DNA of 42,657 nucleotides from an uncultured Bacilli bacterium (GTDB taxonomy: Bacteria > Bacillota_I > Bacilli_A > RFN20 > CAG-826), in assembly GCA_905235705.1 (NCBI GenBank), contig CAJOML010000003.1, forward strand, positions 1-42,657. The letters run 5' to 3'. Position 1 is the first letter of the stretch, and every line of letters starts with the position of its first letter. Of the stretch, positions 16,381 to 25,898 are shown in pieces. The notes under the pieces are model-generated. The model had not been told where the DNA came from. It saw only the letters and a list, made by a program, of their open reading frames with translations, and ran no database searches. Position numbers and translations under genes: made by a program.

Positions 16381-18173
16381 GAGCTAACCCTCCCTTCTTT
16401 GATATTCTTTTTTGCGGATAAACGGAACATCGGGGAGAAGGCGATGCCTTCTTCGATCCTTGCCCTAGTTCCGTCGCCACCGACTTCCAAACGGGCTTGG
16501 ATTTGGGGGACGTTGGCATAAGCGACCCCATCTTTCCCTTCGATGTGACGGTATTTATAAAGGTAATCGATTTGGCAAGGTTCGCTTCCCTCGATACCTA
16601 AGGTGATGCCAGTCATATCCAAGGAATATTCTTCCTTGCCATAGGTGGCAACGATATAGTCCTCGATTTCGACTTCAAGTTGATTGGGGTTATCGAGGAT
16701 GATACGTTCGAAGACGATTTCCCCTTTCCCTTTCTTGAAGATGAAACGGGATTGCATTTTGATGGTCCCATCGCTAAAAGCAACGTCGAATGGGTCGGTT
16801 GTAAGGACGGTATCTTCGCCTTCTTTGCAGTAGGTTGCCATCGTCCTTTCCAAAGCCAAATCGACGATTTCGTCTTTATATTTGACTTGGCAGGATTTTA
16901 AGGTCCCTTGTCCGGCGTAATGGGTGAAGTAGCCAGCCCTATAATTGGCTTGGATCATGTAAGGGTAAGACGCGTTATAGGCATTCCCGGTGCCAATGCC
17001 AACGGGGATCTCGAGCTTAGCGGCATAGTTGCGAAGATCGATCATGGCCCCGCCTTGGTTGAAGTCAAGACAGCAACGTAAATAGGGGTCATAATACCAG
17101 AAATACTGCTTATCCGAGCCATAAAGGATATCTTTCCATAAAGCCACTTCGGGGGTCTTATAGTCAGGATGTTCTTTCCGGTAATAGGCTGCATATTCTT
17201 CCATCGTCATATCGATGAGGCGGCCTTCCTTTTTGAGTTTGCCATAATAATCCAAGGCATCCTCATAGGACTTCTTCAATAAAGAATAAGGGGCTTCCCA
17301 ACGGCCGAGCTTATTTAACCAGCCCGGTCCGACGAACATCATATTATAGGCGTGTCCATCATTATATTTGGCTTGGTGGGCAAACATGTCGACGAGGTTA
17401 TAGAAATAGGGGATTTCGTTATTTTTATAAATCATCCCACGGAGGACATTCTGCGGATGGGTGCCAAAGTTGGAGCCGTTGCCGTCAAAGCAAGCCATCG
17501 GGTCACGGCTAAGGTGGGGGATGGCGACGATGCCGGAATCCTCTTCTTCGTTTTCCGCCGGCATCGCCGAGTTGATTTTAGAGGGGATCCAAGGGGCCCA
17601 AGGTCCGCCATCCATAAACGTATACCAGGAATTGTTGGTCGTGTGGTATGCCTTAACCCCTTCTTCGAAGCAGGTGGCAACCGCGCAAGTCACGGATGGA
17701 TAAGTGGCCTTGATGTAATTGATGGTAAAAGCGTCAAGATAGTAAGACCCGGTGGAAGCGGGATAGAACCCGAATTTCTCTTTGAAGAGGGCAAAGCAAT
17801 CATCGACGATGGCTTTTTTGTCTTCATCGGAGAACATCCAGATGCAGAAATCCTTTGTTTTGTATTTTTCTTCGAACTGAGGGCAAGGAAGGCCAAGCAA
17901 AGTCAACGCGATTTCATCGCCATAAAGTTCGTGGTGCTTTTTGGCAAGGGAGACAACCGTGTCGTTAAATAAGGAGGCGTAGGTCATCTCGATGGTGGTT
18001 TTTAAGCCACGGGAATGGGCGCATTCTTGCTGAAAGAGGAAGATGGAAAGGGATTCGTCTAGCAGCGCATCATCGCCTAGTTCGTCCTTTTTGCCGTTTT
18101 GCGTCAGCTTTTGCGCGTATTCAGGGGCCATTTCGGGCCGATGAATTAAGGTGAGGATAAAATCGTTTTTCAT
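16353..18173 (-). CDS. Uncharacterised 606-aa protein, possible GH57/NodB-like barrel plus C-terminal beta domain
   Basis: Intact ORF in the galactan operon, no signal peptide; long aromatic-rich conserved-looking region (FGFYPASTGSYYLDAFTINYIKATYPSV..., WYTFMDGGPWAPWIPSK). Family not identified with confidence. Confidence 0.7.
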   Translation of the reverse strand: MKNDFILTLIHRPEMAPEYAQKLTQNGKKDELGDDALLDESLSIFLFQQECAHSRGLKTTIEMTYASLFNDTVVSLAKKHHELYGDEIALTLLGLPCPQFEEKYKTKDFCIWMFSDEDKKAIVDDCFALFKEKFGFYPASTGSYYLDAFTINYIKATYPSVTCAVATCFEEGVKAYHTTNNSWYTFMDGGPWAPWIPSKINSAMPAENEEEDSGIVAIPHLSRDPMACFDGNGSNFGTHPQNVLRGMIYKNNEIPYFYNLVDMFAHQAKYNDGHAYNMMFVGPGWLNKLGRWEAPYSLLKKSYEDALDYYGKLKKEGRLIDMTMEEYAAYYRKEHPDYKTPEVALWKDILYGSDKQYFWYYDPYLRCCLDFNQGGAMIDLRNYAAKLEIPVGIGTGNAYNASYPYMIQANYRAGYFTHYAGQGTLKSCQVKYKDEIVDLALERTMATYCKEGEDTVLTTDPFDVAFSDGTIKMQSRFIFKKGKGEIVFERIILDNPNQLEVEIEDYIVATYGKEEYSLDMTGITLGIEGSEPCQIDYLYKYRHIEGKDGVAYANVPQIQARLEVGGDGTRARIEEGIAFSPMFRLSAKKNIKEGRVSSWLKVKKAN

Positions 18174-18181
18174 AATGGTAA

Positions 18182-20815
18182 TTATTTATGGGTAAGGGCG
18201 AAGTCGGTCATTCTTCCCCAGGCGCCGCCTTTGGCATTGACTTCCAAGCCGACGGTGACTTTTTTGCCTTCGGGGATATTGATCCCTTCTAATAAGACGT
18301 CTTTGGTTGAGGCAACGTCAGAAGTCGTCCAGGGAAGGAGATAGGTATCGCTATTGAGGTCGAATGTCACTTTCTCGGCGCCTTCGACTTGGTAATAGAA
18401 GACGAATGATTCGTACTTATCCTTGGTGGCGGAAAGGAGATGGAAAGAGAAAGTGTATTCCCCGGCGGTGAGGCCTTTGATGTTTTGATGGACGTCGAAG
18501 GAGAAAGCGGATTCGGCCCACCATTTGAAGTAATTGCTGGTGCCTTCTTCTTTCTTCATGGATTCGTTATCGGCGACGGATAAGATATTGCTTTCATCAT
18601 GTCCGACAATCCAAGGAGAGTTAGGAGCGGCCCATAAGGTTTGGGCGGCGAGGTTACCGTCTTCAAGAGCGCCAGTGGCGACGTATTCCTCTTCGGGGAG
18701 GATCTCTTGATGCTTGGCAAAGGACCAAAGATCATTATGACCCCAAGCCGAACCGACGGCTTCAACCGTCATACCGACGGTGATATCGGTGCCGTTAGCA
18801 GGGATTTCGATATTTTGGATGAGGCCGTGTTGCATATATCTAGCTAAGGGGGCGCCCCAACCTTTGACGAGGACGGAAATCATATCGACGGTGACTCTTT
18901 CTTGGCCATCGATTTGATACCAGAGGTCGAACTTCTTATATAAGGAAGCGGTGTCACCGGCCATGACATAGGTGGAAAGGTCGTAGTTGCCCTCTTTTAC
19001 GTTGGTGATTTTTTGCTGCAAGGTGAAGCCGAAATCGGAGACGTTATACCAGTGGAAATATTTATTCCCATCGAGGTTACCGGCCGATTTTTCTTCGATC
19101 CAGACGACGTGTTTGCCGGTGACTTTGGAAAGTTCCCAAGGCTCTTTGACTTCGACTTCTTCTCCGCTTCCTTGGTTTTCGAAGGAATAATCGGCGATAT
19201 AGTTGGTCTCGGCTTTGACTTTGGCGACGACGTCGAAGGTGTTATCGACTTTGCCGTTAACTTCATAATCACCATCGCCATCTTCTAAGATTTTGGCGAT
19301 TTTGGCTTCGTCCCAAGTCACGGGGCGGGCACGTAAGGCGTCGAGGTTGGTCTTAACCTGCAAAGTGGTGGGCAAATTGACTTTGCCATCGAGGAGGTTG
19401 ACGTTGACTTCGATTTCGTCTGCGACTAACCCAGCGGCGACTTCTTCGACTTTGCGGTCGCCTTCTTGGATATGGCGATAGGCGCTTGCCCCAGGAAGGG
19501 CTTTGCCGGTGTAGGAGAACCAGCCTTGGTTGCACCAAGAAGGCAAGCAGGATTTATCGGTATAGGCTTCGAATTGCATAAGCGAGGTGGCGTCTTTGCC
19601 GTTGTCGTTATAATATTGGCCCGCTTTAGAAGCCCAGGTTGAACCAGCGACGGGAAGCCAAGCGGGTTCCCAATAGAAGATGCCGCGTCCGCCTTGATTT
19701 TTCACTTCGGAAAGCAAGGAGACGAGATCGGCTAATAAAGTGGCTTGGCCTTGGTCGCCGGTGATATAACCACCGGTGGATTCGAAGGTGGAGGAATGGT
19801 ATTGGTTTTGGCAATTTTCGTTAGGATCATCGGTCACGCCATAGGCGGTTTCGGCGATGATGCAGGGCTTGCCGTAATTATCCTGGATGGTGTTCATGAT
19901 ATTGAGGAGGTTTTCCTGGCTACCATGCCAATAGGGATAATAAGAAAGGCCGACCATGTCATAATCGATATCTTTGACGGCATCGAGGAAACGATAGACG
20001 CCTCTGGGGGATTTGATATTGGTCAAATGGACGAGGGCCTGGATGCTAGGGAAGACGGATTTGGCGCCTTTAACGCCAGCATCGACCATTTCGGCGATGG
20101 TTTCGCCTTCGGAGGTCGGGATTTCCGCGATGGCGGTATTGGTTTCGTTACCGATTTGGACCGAATCGACGGTGATACCGGCATCTTTGAAGGCTTGGAG
20201 GGATTCCTTGGTGAAATTGCCGATTAATTCGGGCAGTTCATTGGGCAAGGCATCGGCCCAGGCTTTGGGGAGCCATTGCTTGCTGGGGTCGGCCCAGGAG
20301 TCACTATAATGGAAGTCGATAAGGACTTTCATGCCGGCTGCTTTGGCGCGTCTAGCCAAAGCGATATCGGTGGCTAAATCGTTGGTGCCGCCGCCATAGG
20401 GAAGGGGCTTTCCGTTTTCATCTTTTAATTTCTCGGAATAGGGGTTATTCCAAAGACGGAAACGGGCATAGTTGACGCCATCGTTATAAAGAAGTTTGAA
20501 GATGTCTTGTTCTTTTCCTTCTTCGTTATAGTAAACGCCGCCATTGGCTTCGATTTCGGCGACGATGGAAAGGTCGGCGCCATAGGCGAAATCGTTGACG
20601 AGGGCATTCTTGGGGGTGTTGACCTTTAAGGAAGCGTAGTCATGAGGCTCATCGTTGGTTTTTCCTTCGGGCTTGGGTTGCCAAGATGTGGAGATCTCTC
20701 TTTCGCTTGAGGAGGTCTCGCTTTGCTTGGTGGATTCGCTGCTATTTCCTCCCCCTCCGCAAGAAGCGAGGGTCAACGCGGAGAGAAGCAGGAATAAGGG
20801 GCTTAGTTTTTTCAT
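18182..20815 (-). CDS. Secreted lipoprotein GH53 endo-beta-1,4-galactanase with Ig-like and tandem C-terminal CBM-like modules
   Basis: Lipobox LASC; GH53 core (NYARFRLWNNPY, LIDFHYSDSWADPSKQWLPKAW, VQIGNET, IIAETAYGVT); Ig-like VTWDEAKIAKILEDGDGDYEVNGKV; two related C-terminal modules. Confidence 0.93.
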   Translation of the reverse strand: MKKLSPLFLLLSALTLASCGGGGNSSESTKQSETSSSEREISTSWQPKPEGKTNDEPHDYASLKVNTPKNALVNDFAYGADLSIVAEIEANGGVYYNEEGKEQDIFKLLYNDGVNYARFRLWNNPYSEKLKDENGKPLPYGGGTNDLATDIALARRAKAAGMKVLIDFHYSDSWADPSKQWLPKAWADALPNELPELIGNFTKESLQAFKDAGITVDSVQIGNETNTAIAEIPTSEGETIAEMVDAGVKGAKSVFPSIQALVHLTNIKSPRGVYRFLDAVKDIDYDMVGLSYYPYWHGSQENLLNIMNTIQDNYGKPCIIAETAYGVTDDPNENCQNQYHSSTFESTGGYITGDQGQATLLADLVSLLSEVKNQGGRGIFYWEPAWLPVAGSTWASKAGQYYNDNGKDATSLMQFEAYTDKSCLPSWCNQGWFSYTGKALPGASAYRHIQEGDRKVEEVAAGLVADEIEVNVNLLDGKVNLPTTLQVKTNLDALRARPVTWDEAKIAKILEDGDGDYEVNGKVDNTFDVVAKVKAETNYIADYSFENQGSGEEVEVKEPWELSKVTGKHVVWIEEKSAGNLDGNKYFHWYNVSDFGFTLQQKITNVKEGNYDLSTYVMAGDTASLYKKFDLWYQIDGQERVTVDMISVLVKGWGAPLARYMQHGLIQNIEIPANGTDITVGMTVEAVGSAWGHNDLWSFAKHQEILPEEEYVATGALEDGNLAAQTLWAAPNSPWIVGHDESNILSVADNESMKKEEGTSNYFKWWAESAFSFDVHQNIKGLTAGEYTFSFHLLSATKDKYESFVFYYQVEGAEKVTFDLNSDTYLLPWTTSDVASTKDVLLEGINIPEGKKVTVGLEVNAKGGAWGRMTDFALTHK

Positions 20816-21630
20816 TTGTCTTTCGTCCTCCTGTTTTCTTGACGATAGGCTTGGGGTGATAAGCCATAATAGGCATGGAAGGCTTTGGAGAAGTGGAGGG
20901 GGTTAGGGTAACCAACCGATATGGCCACTTCGGTGATGGAACGCGAGGTGAAGCTCAATAAACGAGCCGCCTCTTCCATCCGCAGCCTCGTCAATAAGGT
21001 TTTGGGGTTTTCCTCCCCTTCCCTTTTAAATAAATTGGCGAGGTAGTTGGGGGAGACGCCGATACTTCTAGCGACGTCTAAGATGGAGATTTTGAATTGG
21101 TAATTGTTGGCAATGAAGGCTTTGGCGGCCTGGATATGCCCTTTTTCTTTGAATTGTTTCGGGGTTTCTTTGCCCTTGACCATCTTATCTAATAAAGCGT
21201 AGGCTTCGGCAAGGCAATCTAGCCCGAACTTGCCATTTAGGAAATAGGATTCGTAAATGGCTTCGAAGTGGGAACGTCCTTCTTTTTTCTGATCGTGGAG
21301 GACGGGGACTTCTTGGCTAAATCCAGCCAAATTCAGAAGCGCGTTGATACGACTTCCCCCAAGTCCCACCCAAAGGTAGGACCAGGGGTTATCTTTTTCG
21401 GCTTGGTAAGAGGCTGAATCGCCAGCCCGAATCAAGAAGCAATCACCGGCTTTTAGGCGATAACTCACCCCGTTACGGGTAAATATCCCGCGCCCTGCAT
21501 AGACATAATGCAAGGTGGCATAGGGTTTCGGGGTGAAGACGATGTTTTTATCCGCGATGCAGGTTTCTCTTCCCGCCTCGGCGACAGAGACGTCGAGAAA
21601 GGAAGAGGAGTCGACTAGGCTTAAATCCAT
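20812..21630 (-). CDS. AraC-family regulator with cupin-like N-terminal domain
   Basis: C-terminal HTH motifs (ISILDVARSIGVSPNYLANLFKREG, ITEVAISVGYPNPLHFSKAFHAYYGLSPQAYR); start placed at the internal ATG at 21630, ORF extends to 21666. Confidence 0.92.
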   Translation of the reverse strand: MDLSLVDSSSFLDVSVAEAGRETCIADKNIVFTPKPYATLHYVYAGRGIFTRNGVSYRLKAGDCFLIRAGDSASYQAEKDNPWSYLWVGLGGSRINALLNLAGFSQEVPVLHDQKKEGRSHFEAIYESYFLNGKFGLDCLAEAYALLDKMVKGKETPKQFKEKGHIQAAKAFIANNYQFKISILDVARSIGVSPNYLANLFKREGEENPKTLLTRLRMEEAARLLSFTSRSITEVAISVGYPNPLHFSKAFHAYYGLSPQAYRQENRRTKDK

Positions 21631-21637
21631 GTTGGGT

Positions 21638-22867
21638 TTATCCTTTGACAGCACCACCGGTAACACCGCCTACATAGTATTTCTGGACGACCATAAATAA
21701 GGTCGACAGCGGGATGGAGACTAACACCGCCCCGGCGGCGAAGACGCCGAACCAGTCCGCGATATTGCCTTCACCTAACATCGTGAATAAGCCGATCGCG
21801 ACGGTGTAATTATTGGCTTGGGCTTGCGGACCAAGGATGATCTTGGCGAAGACGAAGTCAACCCAAGGTGACATGAATGAAGTGATGATCGTATAAACGA
21901 TGATCGGCTTAGAAAGAGGAACCAAGATCTGGAAGAAGACACGGGCTGCGGAAGCGCCGTCGATCTTGGCCGCTTCGTCGATATCCATCGGGATGGTGTC
22001 GAAGAAGCCCTTTGCCACGAGATAGCCAAGTCCAGCACCGGCGGAATAAGCGATGATAAGACGGACTAGACCGGCATCGATATGGAAGACGTATTCGAAT
22101 AAGTAATAGGATACGAGCATCGTAAGCATCCCTGGGAAAAGGGAGACGATCATCGAGAGGTTCATCAAGCCTTTTCTCTTCTTGAAACGGAAACGAGAGA
22201 AGGCGAAGGCGGTTGCTAGGACAAACAAGGTGGAGACGATGGTCGAGCAAACCGAGACCAATAAGGTATTGGCCAGCCAAGTGGGGAATTGGTTGACCCC
22301 ACCGGTGCGGGTGAAGAGATCGATATAATGACGGAAGGTGCCGGCTTTGGGGAAGAAGCTCGACATCGAAGGACCATGGAGCCCATCGGTAAAGCTAACC
22401 AGAATCAGCCAAACAACCGGGATAAGCCAGAAGAGGACAAGGGCGGCGATAAAGACGTTATGGAAGACGGTAAGGGAGACGTCCCCGACTTTATGACGGA
22501 CCATGCGTCCATGGTTATGACGTTGCGTTTTGGCTAGGCTAACCGAGTTTTCGTCGGATTCGTAGATGAGGAGTTTTTCCTCGCCGCGGATATAGGTTTC
22601 AAGATGGATATCATATGTTCCATCACGACCGATGATGACTTTACGACCTTCTTCATCGGGCATGGCTTCGGCATCGTTTGCCCCAAGGGCGCGATATCCG
22701 ACGGTACGGTCGCCTTGGGTAAGATAGAGGATATCGCCTTTTTTCAGTTCGACGAAGAAAGCGATGACTTCGTCTTTGGCGGAAGCCCCGCCGGCAAGGG
22801 TGATGCGTTTTAAGAGTTTGCCATCACGGATAATATGGGCTTTCCAAGCGCCAGATTTATATTCCAT
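21638..22867 (-). CDS. ganQ: MalG/GanQ-type ABC sugar permease with ~135-aa N-terminal extension
   Basis: EAA-type loop MDIDEAAKIDGASAARVFFQILVPLSKP; long hydrophilic N-terminal domain before the first TM. Confidence 0.88.
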   Translation of the reverse strand: MEYKSGAWKAHIIRDGKLLKRITLAGGASAKDEVIAFFVELKKGDILYLTQGDRTVGYRALGANDAEAMPDEEGRKVIIGRDGTYDIHLETYIRGEEKLLIYESDENSVSLAKTQRHNHGRMVRHKVGDVSLTVFHNVFIAALVLFWLIPVVWLILVSFTDGLHGPSMSSFFPKAGTFRHYIDLFTRTGGVNQFPTWLANTLLVSVCSTIVSTLFVLATAFAFSRFRFKKRKGLMNLSMIVSLFPGMLTMLVSYYLFEYVFHIDAGLVRLIIAYSAGAGLGYLVAKGFFDTIPMDIDEAAKIDGASAARVFFQILVPLSKPIIVYTIITSFMSPWVDFVFAKIILGPQAQANNYTVAIGLFTMLGEGNIADWFGVFAAGAVLVSIPLSTLFMVVQKYYVGGVTGGAVKG

Positions 22868-24459
22868 TATTGCATCCTCCTTTCGCGGTTACCTTTGGTC
22901 GACTGAGTGAAGGTGACCAAGGTGAAGATCGTCGAGATGGTGAACATCATGATACCGACGATGGAGGCCATGTAGTATTCGTGCTTGGCTCCGCCGGCGA
23001 TCATGTTGTAAAGCCAGGTGATGAGGAGGTCGCTTTCCTTGGCCGAGACGTTGATGTAGTCCTGGTTTTGGGTGACCCCGTCACTGGTAAGAAGATAGAT
23101 AACGTTGAAGTTATTGATGTTGGAAACGAAGCTGGAAATCAAGTAAGGAGTGCAAACCTGAAGGATATAAGGCATCGTAATGGAACGGAACATCCTGGCT
23201 TTGGAAGCCCCGTCAATTCGCGCGGATTCGTAGAGATCTGCGGGGATATTCATCAAAATACCCGAGATCATTAACATCAAATAGGGGAAGCCGACCCAGC
23301 AGTTGACGATGATGACGGTGACCTTCGTCCAAGTGGGGTCGCTAAGGAAGGGGAAGTAGGGGGTGGAGATAAATCCGGAAGCCTGGGCGGCTTGGGTCCA
23401 ACCCCATTGCGACAATAAGTTATTGACGATGCCATTATCGGCTAAGAAGTAACGGACTAACATCAAGGACACGAATTGAGGAACGGCAATGGTAATGACA
23501 AAGCCGGTTCTCCAAACCTTGGGGAATTTGGTCCGTTTGGAATTAAGGAGCAAGGCAAGTAATAAACCACCGAAGAAGCAGGTGAAGGTGGCAAAGAAGG
23601 CCCAGACCAATGTCCAGATCAACTGTTGACCAAAGACGACGAGGAAGGATGAGGAGTTAAGGTTAAACAAAGAGCTCCATAAATTGAATCCTTCCCATTT
23701 GAAGGCATCGATGGTGACGGTCGCCCCACCGGCGTCTTTGGCGCCATAGTTAGTGAAGGCGATGAGGATCATCATGATGGTCGGGACGACGGTGAAGACC
23801 AAGATGCCAAGGATTGGGAGGGCCAAAACGGTCATGTAGAAATGATCGTTGATTAATGAGCCCATGTCGTCTTTGGCGGAGTTGATATGCTTGCCTTCGG
23901 CGATGTTTTCTTCGTTACGATAGACGCTCTTGATGGAGGCGATATGGATAAAGAAGAAGGCGACGATGACAAGGATTGCCATGACCGAGTTCAAGACGAC
24001 TAAGAATGCGTTGTCGCCTTTGACACAGTCGAGTTCACCGGTCTCGAAATTGATTTCACAGCCGCCGTTTTCAAGCGTTCCGGCAGGGGTGAGATTATTT
24101 AAACCGAGTTTGGGGAAGTTGGGGACGCCCCAGAAGATGATGGCCAAAATGGCGAGAACCTCAATGAGGAGGAAGAAGACGCCACGGAGCCATTGAACGA
24201 CGTGGACGCGACGCTTGATGGCGACCGAATCGGGGTGGCCTTGTTCGTCGGTGATGATCTCGTGTTCAATGACTTCCTGATATTGGTGGTGGACAAAGAA
24301 CCCAAAGCCCGAAATGAGGAAGGATAGGCGCGTGGCCCAATCGCCATAGCGCATCGCATCACCCAAAGGGGCAAAGTAGCCTTTGAAAGAGCGTCCGATT
24401 TTCTTCCAAAAGGAATACTTCTCTTTCGGTCCCTTTTCTTTTTTCTTAGGCTTAGACAT
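22867..24459 (-). CDS. ganP: MalF/GanP-type ABC sugar permease
   Basis: Multiple TM; EAA loop IPADLYESARIDGASKARMFRSITMPYILQ. Confidence 0.9.
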   Translation of the reverse strand: MSKPKKKEKGPKEKYSFWKKIGRSFKGYFAPLGDAMRYGDWATRLSFLISGFGFFVHHQYQEVIEHEIITDEQGHPDSVAIKRRVHVVQWLRGVFFLLIEVLAILAIIFWGVPNFPKLGLNNLTPAGTLENGGCEINFETGELDCVKGDNAFLVVLNSVMAILVIVAFFFIHIASIKSVYRNEENIAEGKHINSAKDDMGSLINDHFYMTVLALPILGILVFTVVPTIMMILIAFTNYGAKDAGGATVTIDAFKWEGFNLWSSLFNLNSSSFLVVFGQQLIWTLVWAFFATFTCFFGGLLLALLLNSKRTKFPKVWRTGFVITIAVPQFVSLMLVRYFLADNGIVNNLLSQWGWTQAAQASGFISTPYFPFLSDPTWTKVTVIIVNCWVGFPYLMLMISGILMNIPADLYESARIDGASKARMFRSITMPYILQVCTPYLISSFVSNINNFNVIYLLTSDGVTQNQDYINVSAKESDLLITWLYNMIAGGAKHEYYMASIVGIMMFTISTIFTLVTFTQSTKGNRERRMQ

Positions 24460-24486
24460 GAAGGGATTTCCTTTTCCTATGAATGA

Positions 24487-25854
24487 TTAATTGCCAGAGA
24501 GCGCGTTAACGCATGCGTCAAGGGCGGCTTGGACGGCGGCTTTGTCGATGACGATGTCGGCAGTTCCTTCGCCGGAGGTGATGAAGGAAGCGCTGGCGCC
24601 GGCACTGCCTGCGCAAAGCTGGTCGGATAAACCGTTGGAAGGATTCCAGAAGGCTTCGTTGACCTTTTCGGTGAAGGCGCCTTTGGCCCATTGCTCGTCT
24701 AAGGCTTTGACGGCCGGATTTGTGGTGGTGTCAACCTTGGAAGCGGCTTCCGTGTTGGTGGGCGCTTCGGAAAGCGAATTGAAGCGGAGGATTTGGTTAT
24801 CGTAGTTGGTGAGGAATTCGGCGAATTTGGCGGAATCGATGAGGGTTTTGGCACGCTTTGCGTTAACGATACCGATCTTGAAGCCTTTGACCGATTGCAT
24901 GGAGAAGTCTTTGCTAGCTTCGTCAACGTGGTAGCTAGGCAAGACGGTCGCGGCGGTGTTATCACCCCAGGCGGCTTTGATACGTTTGTAGTTCCAAGTG
25001 CCGTTAATGGTGGCGATGATTTGGTTAGGCTGGGCATCATCGATTTGGGTCATCAAAAGGGCTTGGGTTTGGCTGGTCCATTGGTTCTTATATTCGCCAT
25101 GGGCCAATTTGACTAAGGAAGAAGCGACGTCGACGCCTTTGACGCCATTGACTTCTTTATTCCAGTCGCATTGGACAGTGGTGGAACCCGCTTCGCCAAG
25201 GACACTGAAACCAGCGCCACGGAACCAGCCGTCTAAATACCAGCCAGAGTGGTGGGGGAAGCCGAAGCGGAAGTTCTTCCCATATTGTTCGGAAGCGCGC
25301 TTAACGGCGGCAAGGAGGGAAGAGAAACTCGTGGTGTCTTCTTTGTTGATGTATTTGGAGTTGTAATAGAGGATATAGCCGTTGGAAGCGGAGACGGGGA
25401 AGCCATAGGTCTTGCCTTCACTGGTGACCATATCGATGGATTCTTTGGAGTTCCTGGTCTTGATGGTATCGGAGAGTCCTTCGATATAACGATCAAGGGG
25501 TTCCAAGCTTTGGATGAGGTTGGATTTGATCATGGCCGGGATTTGGTCATCGGCGGCGATGGCGAAATCGGCAGCTTGAGAAGGGTCAGCCGCCCAGTCG
25601 CCCGATACTGAAGATTCGGAGACGGCTTTGACGGTAAAGTTATATTCTTTCTCGGGATGGGCTTTCTTGAAGGCTTCGGCGACTTCATTGACGTAAGCTA
25701 ATGAGTCTTCGGTTTCCCCAGCCCACACGGTGATGTTGGTGACGCCGCCGGCACTAGAGGCAGCTGAACTGCTAGCTTGGGACGATTCACCTCCCCCTCC
25801 GCAGCTAACAAGGGCGATGAGGGAAAGGGCTGACATTAAATATTTGGCTTTCAT
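24487..25854 (-). CDS. ganS: Extracellular sugar-binding lipoprotein (ABC transporter)
   Basis: Lipobox LVSC followed by GGGGESSQASSSAASSAGG; family-1-type binding-protein features (ITVWAGETEDSLAYVNEVAEAFKKAHPE). Confidence 0.88.
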   Translation of the reverse strand: MKAKYLMSALSLIALVSCGGGGESSQASSSAASSAGGVTNITVWAGETEDSLAYVNEVAEAFKKAHPEKEYNFTVKAVSESSVSGDWAADPSQAADFAIAADDQIPAMIKSNLIQSLEPLDRYIEGLSDTIKTRNSKESIDMVTSEGKTYGFPVSASNGYILYYNSKYINKEDTTSFSSLLAAVKRASEQYGKNFRFGFPHHSGWYLDGWFRGAGFSVLGEAGSTTVQCDWNKEVNGVKGVDVASSLVKLAHGEYKNQWTSQTQALLMTQIDDAQPNQIIATINGTWNYKRIKAAWGDNTAATVLPSYHVDEASKDFSMQSVKGFKIGIVNAKRAKTLIDSAKFAEFLTNYDNQILRFNSLSEAPTNTEAASKVDTTTNPAVKALDEQWAKGAFTEKVNEAFWNPSNGLSDQLCAGSAGASASFITSGEGTADIVIDKAAVQAALDACVNALSGN

Positions 25855-25898
25855 GGTTTTCTCCTTCTAAACGATTTTCAGTCAGCAAAATTATAGTA

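Noticed and set aside
17352-17972. 206-aa plus-strand ORF antisense to the 606-aa gene
   Set aside because: No SD or family motif; shadow ORF produced by strong codon bias of the minus-strand gene.
19745-20227. 160-aa plus-strand ORF antisense to the secreted galactanase
   Set aside because: Gly/Asp/Ile-rich mirror translation without independent support.
22870-23274. 134-aa plus-strand ORF antisense to the GanP permease
   Set aside because: Lies entirely within a supported ABC permease gene; no independent evidence.
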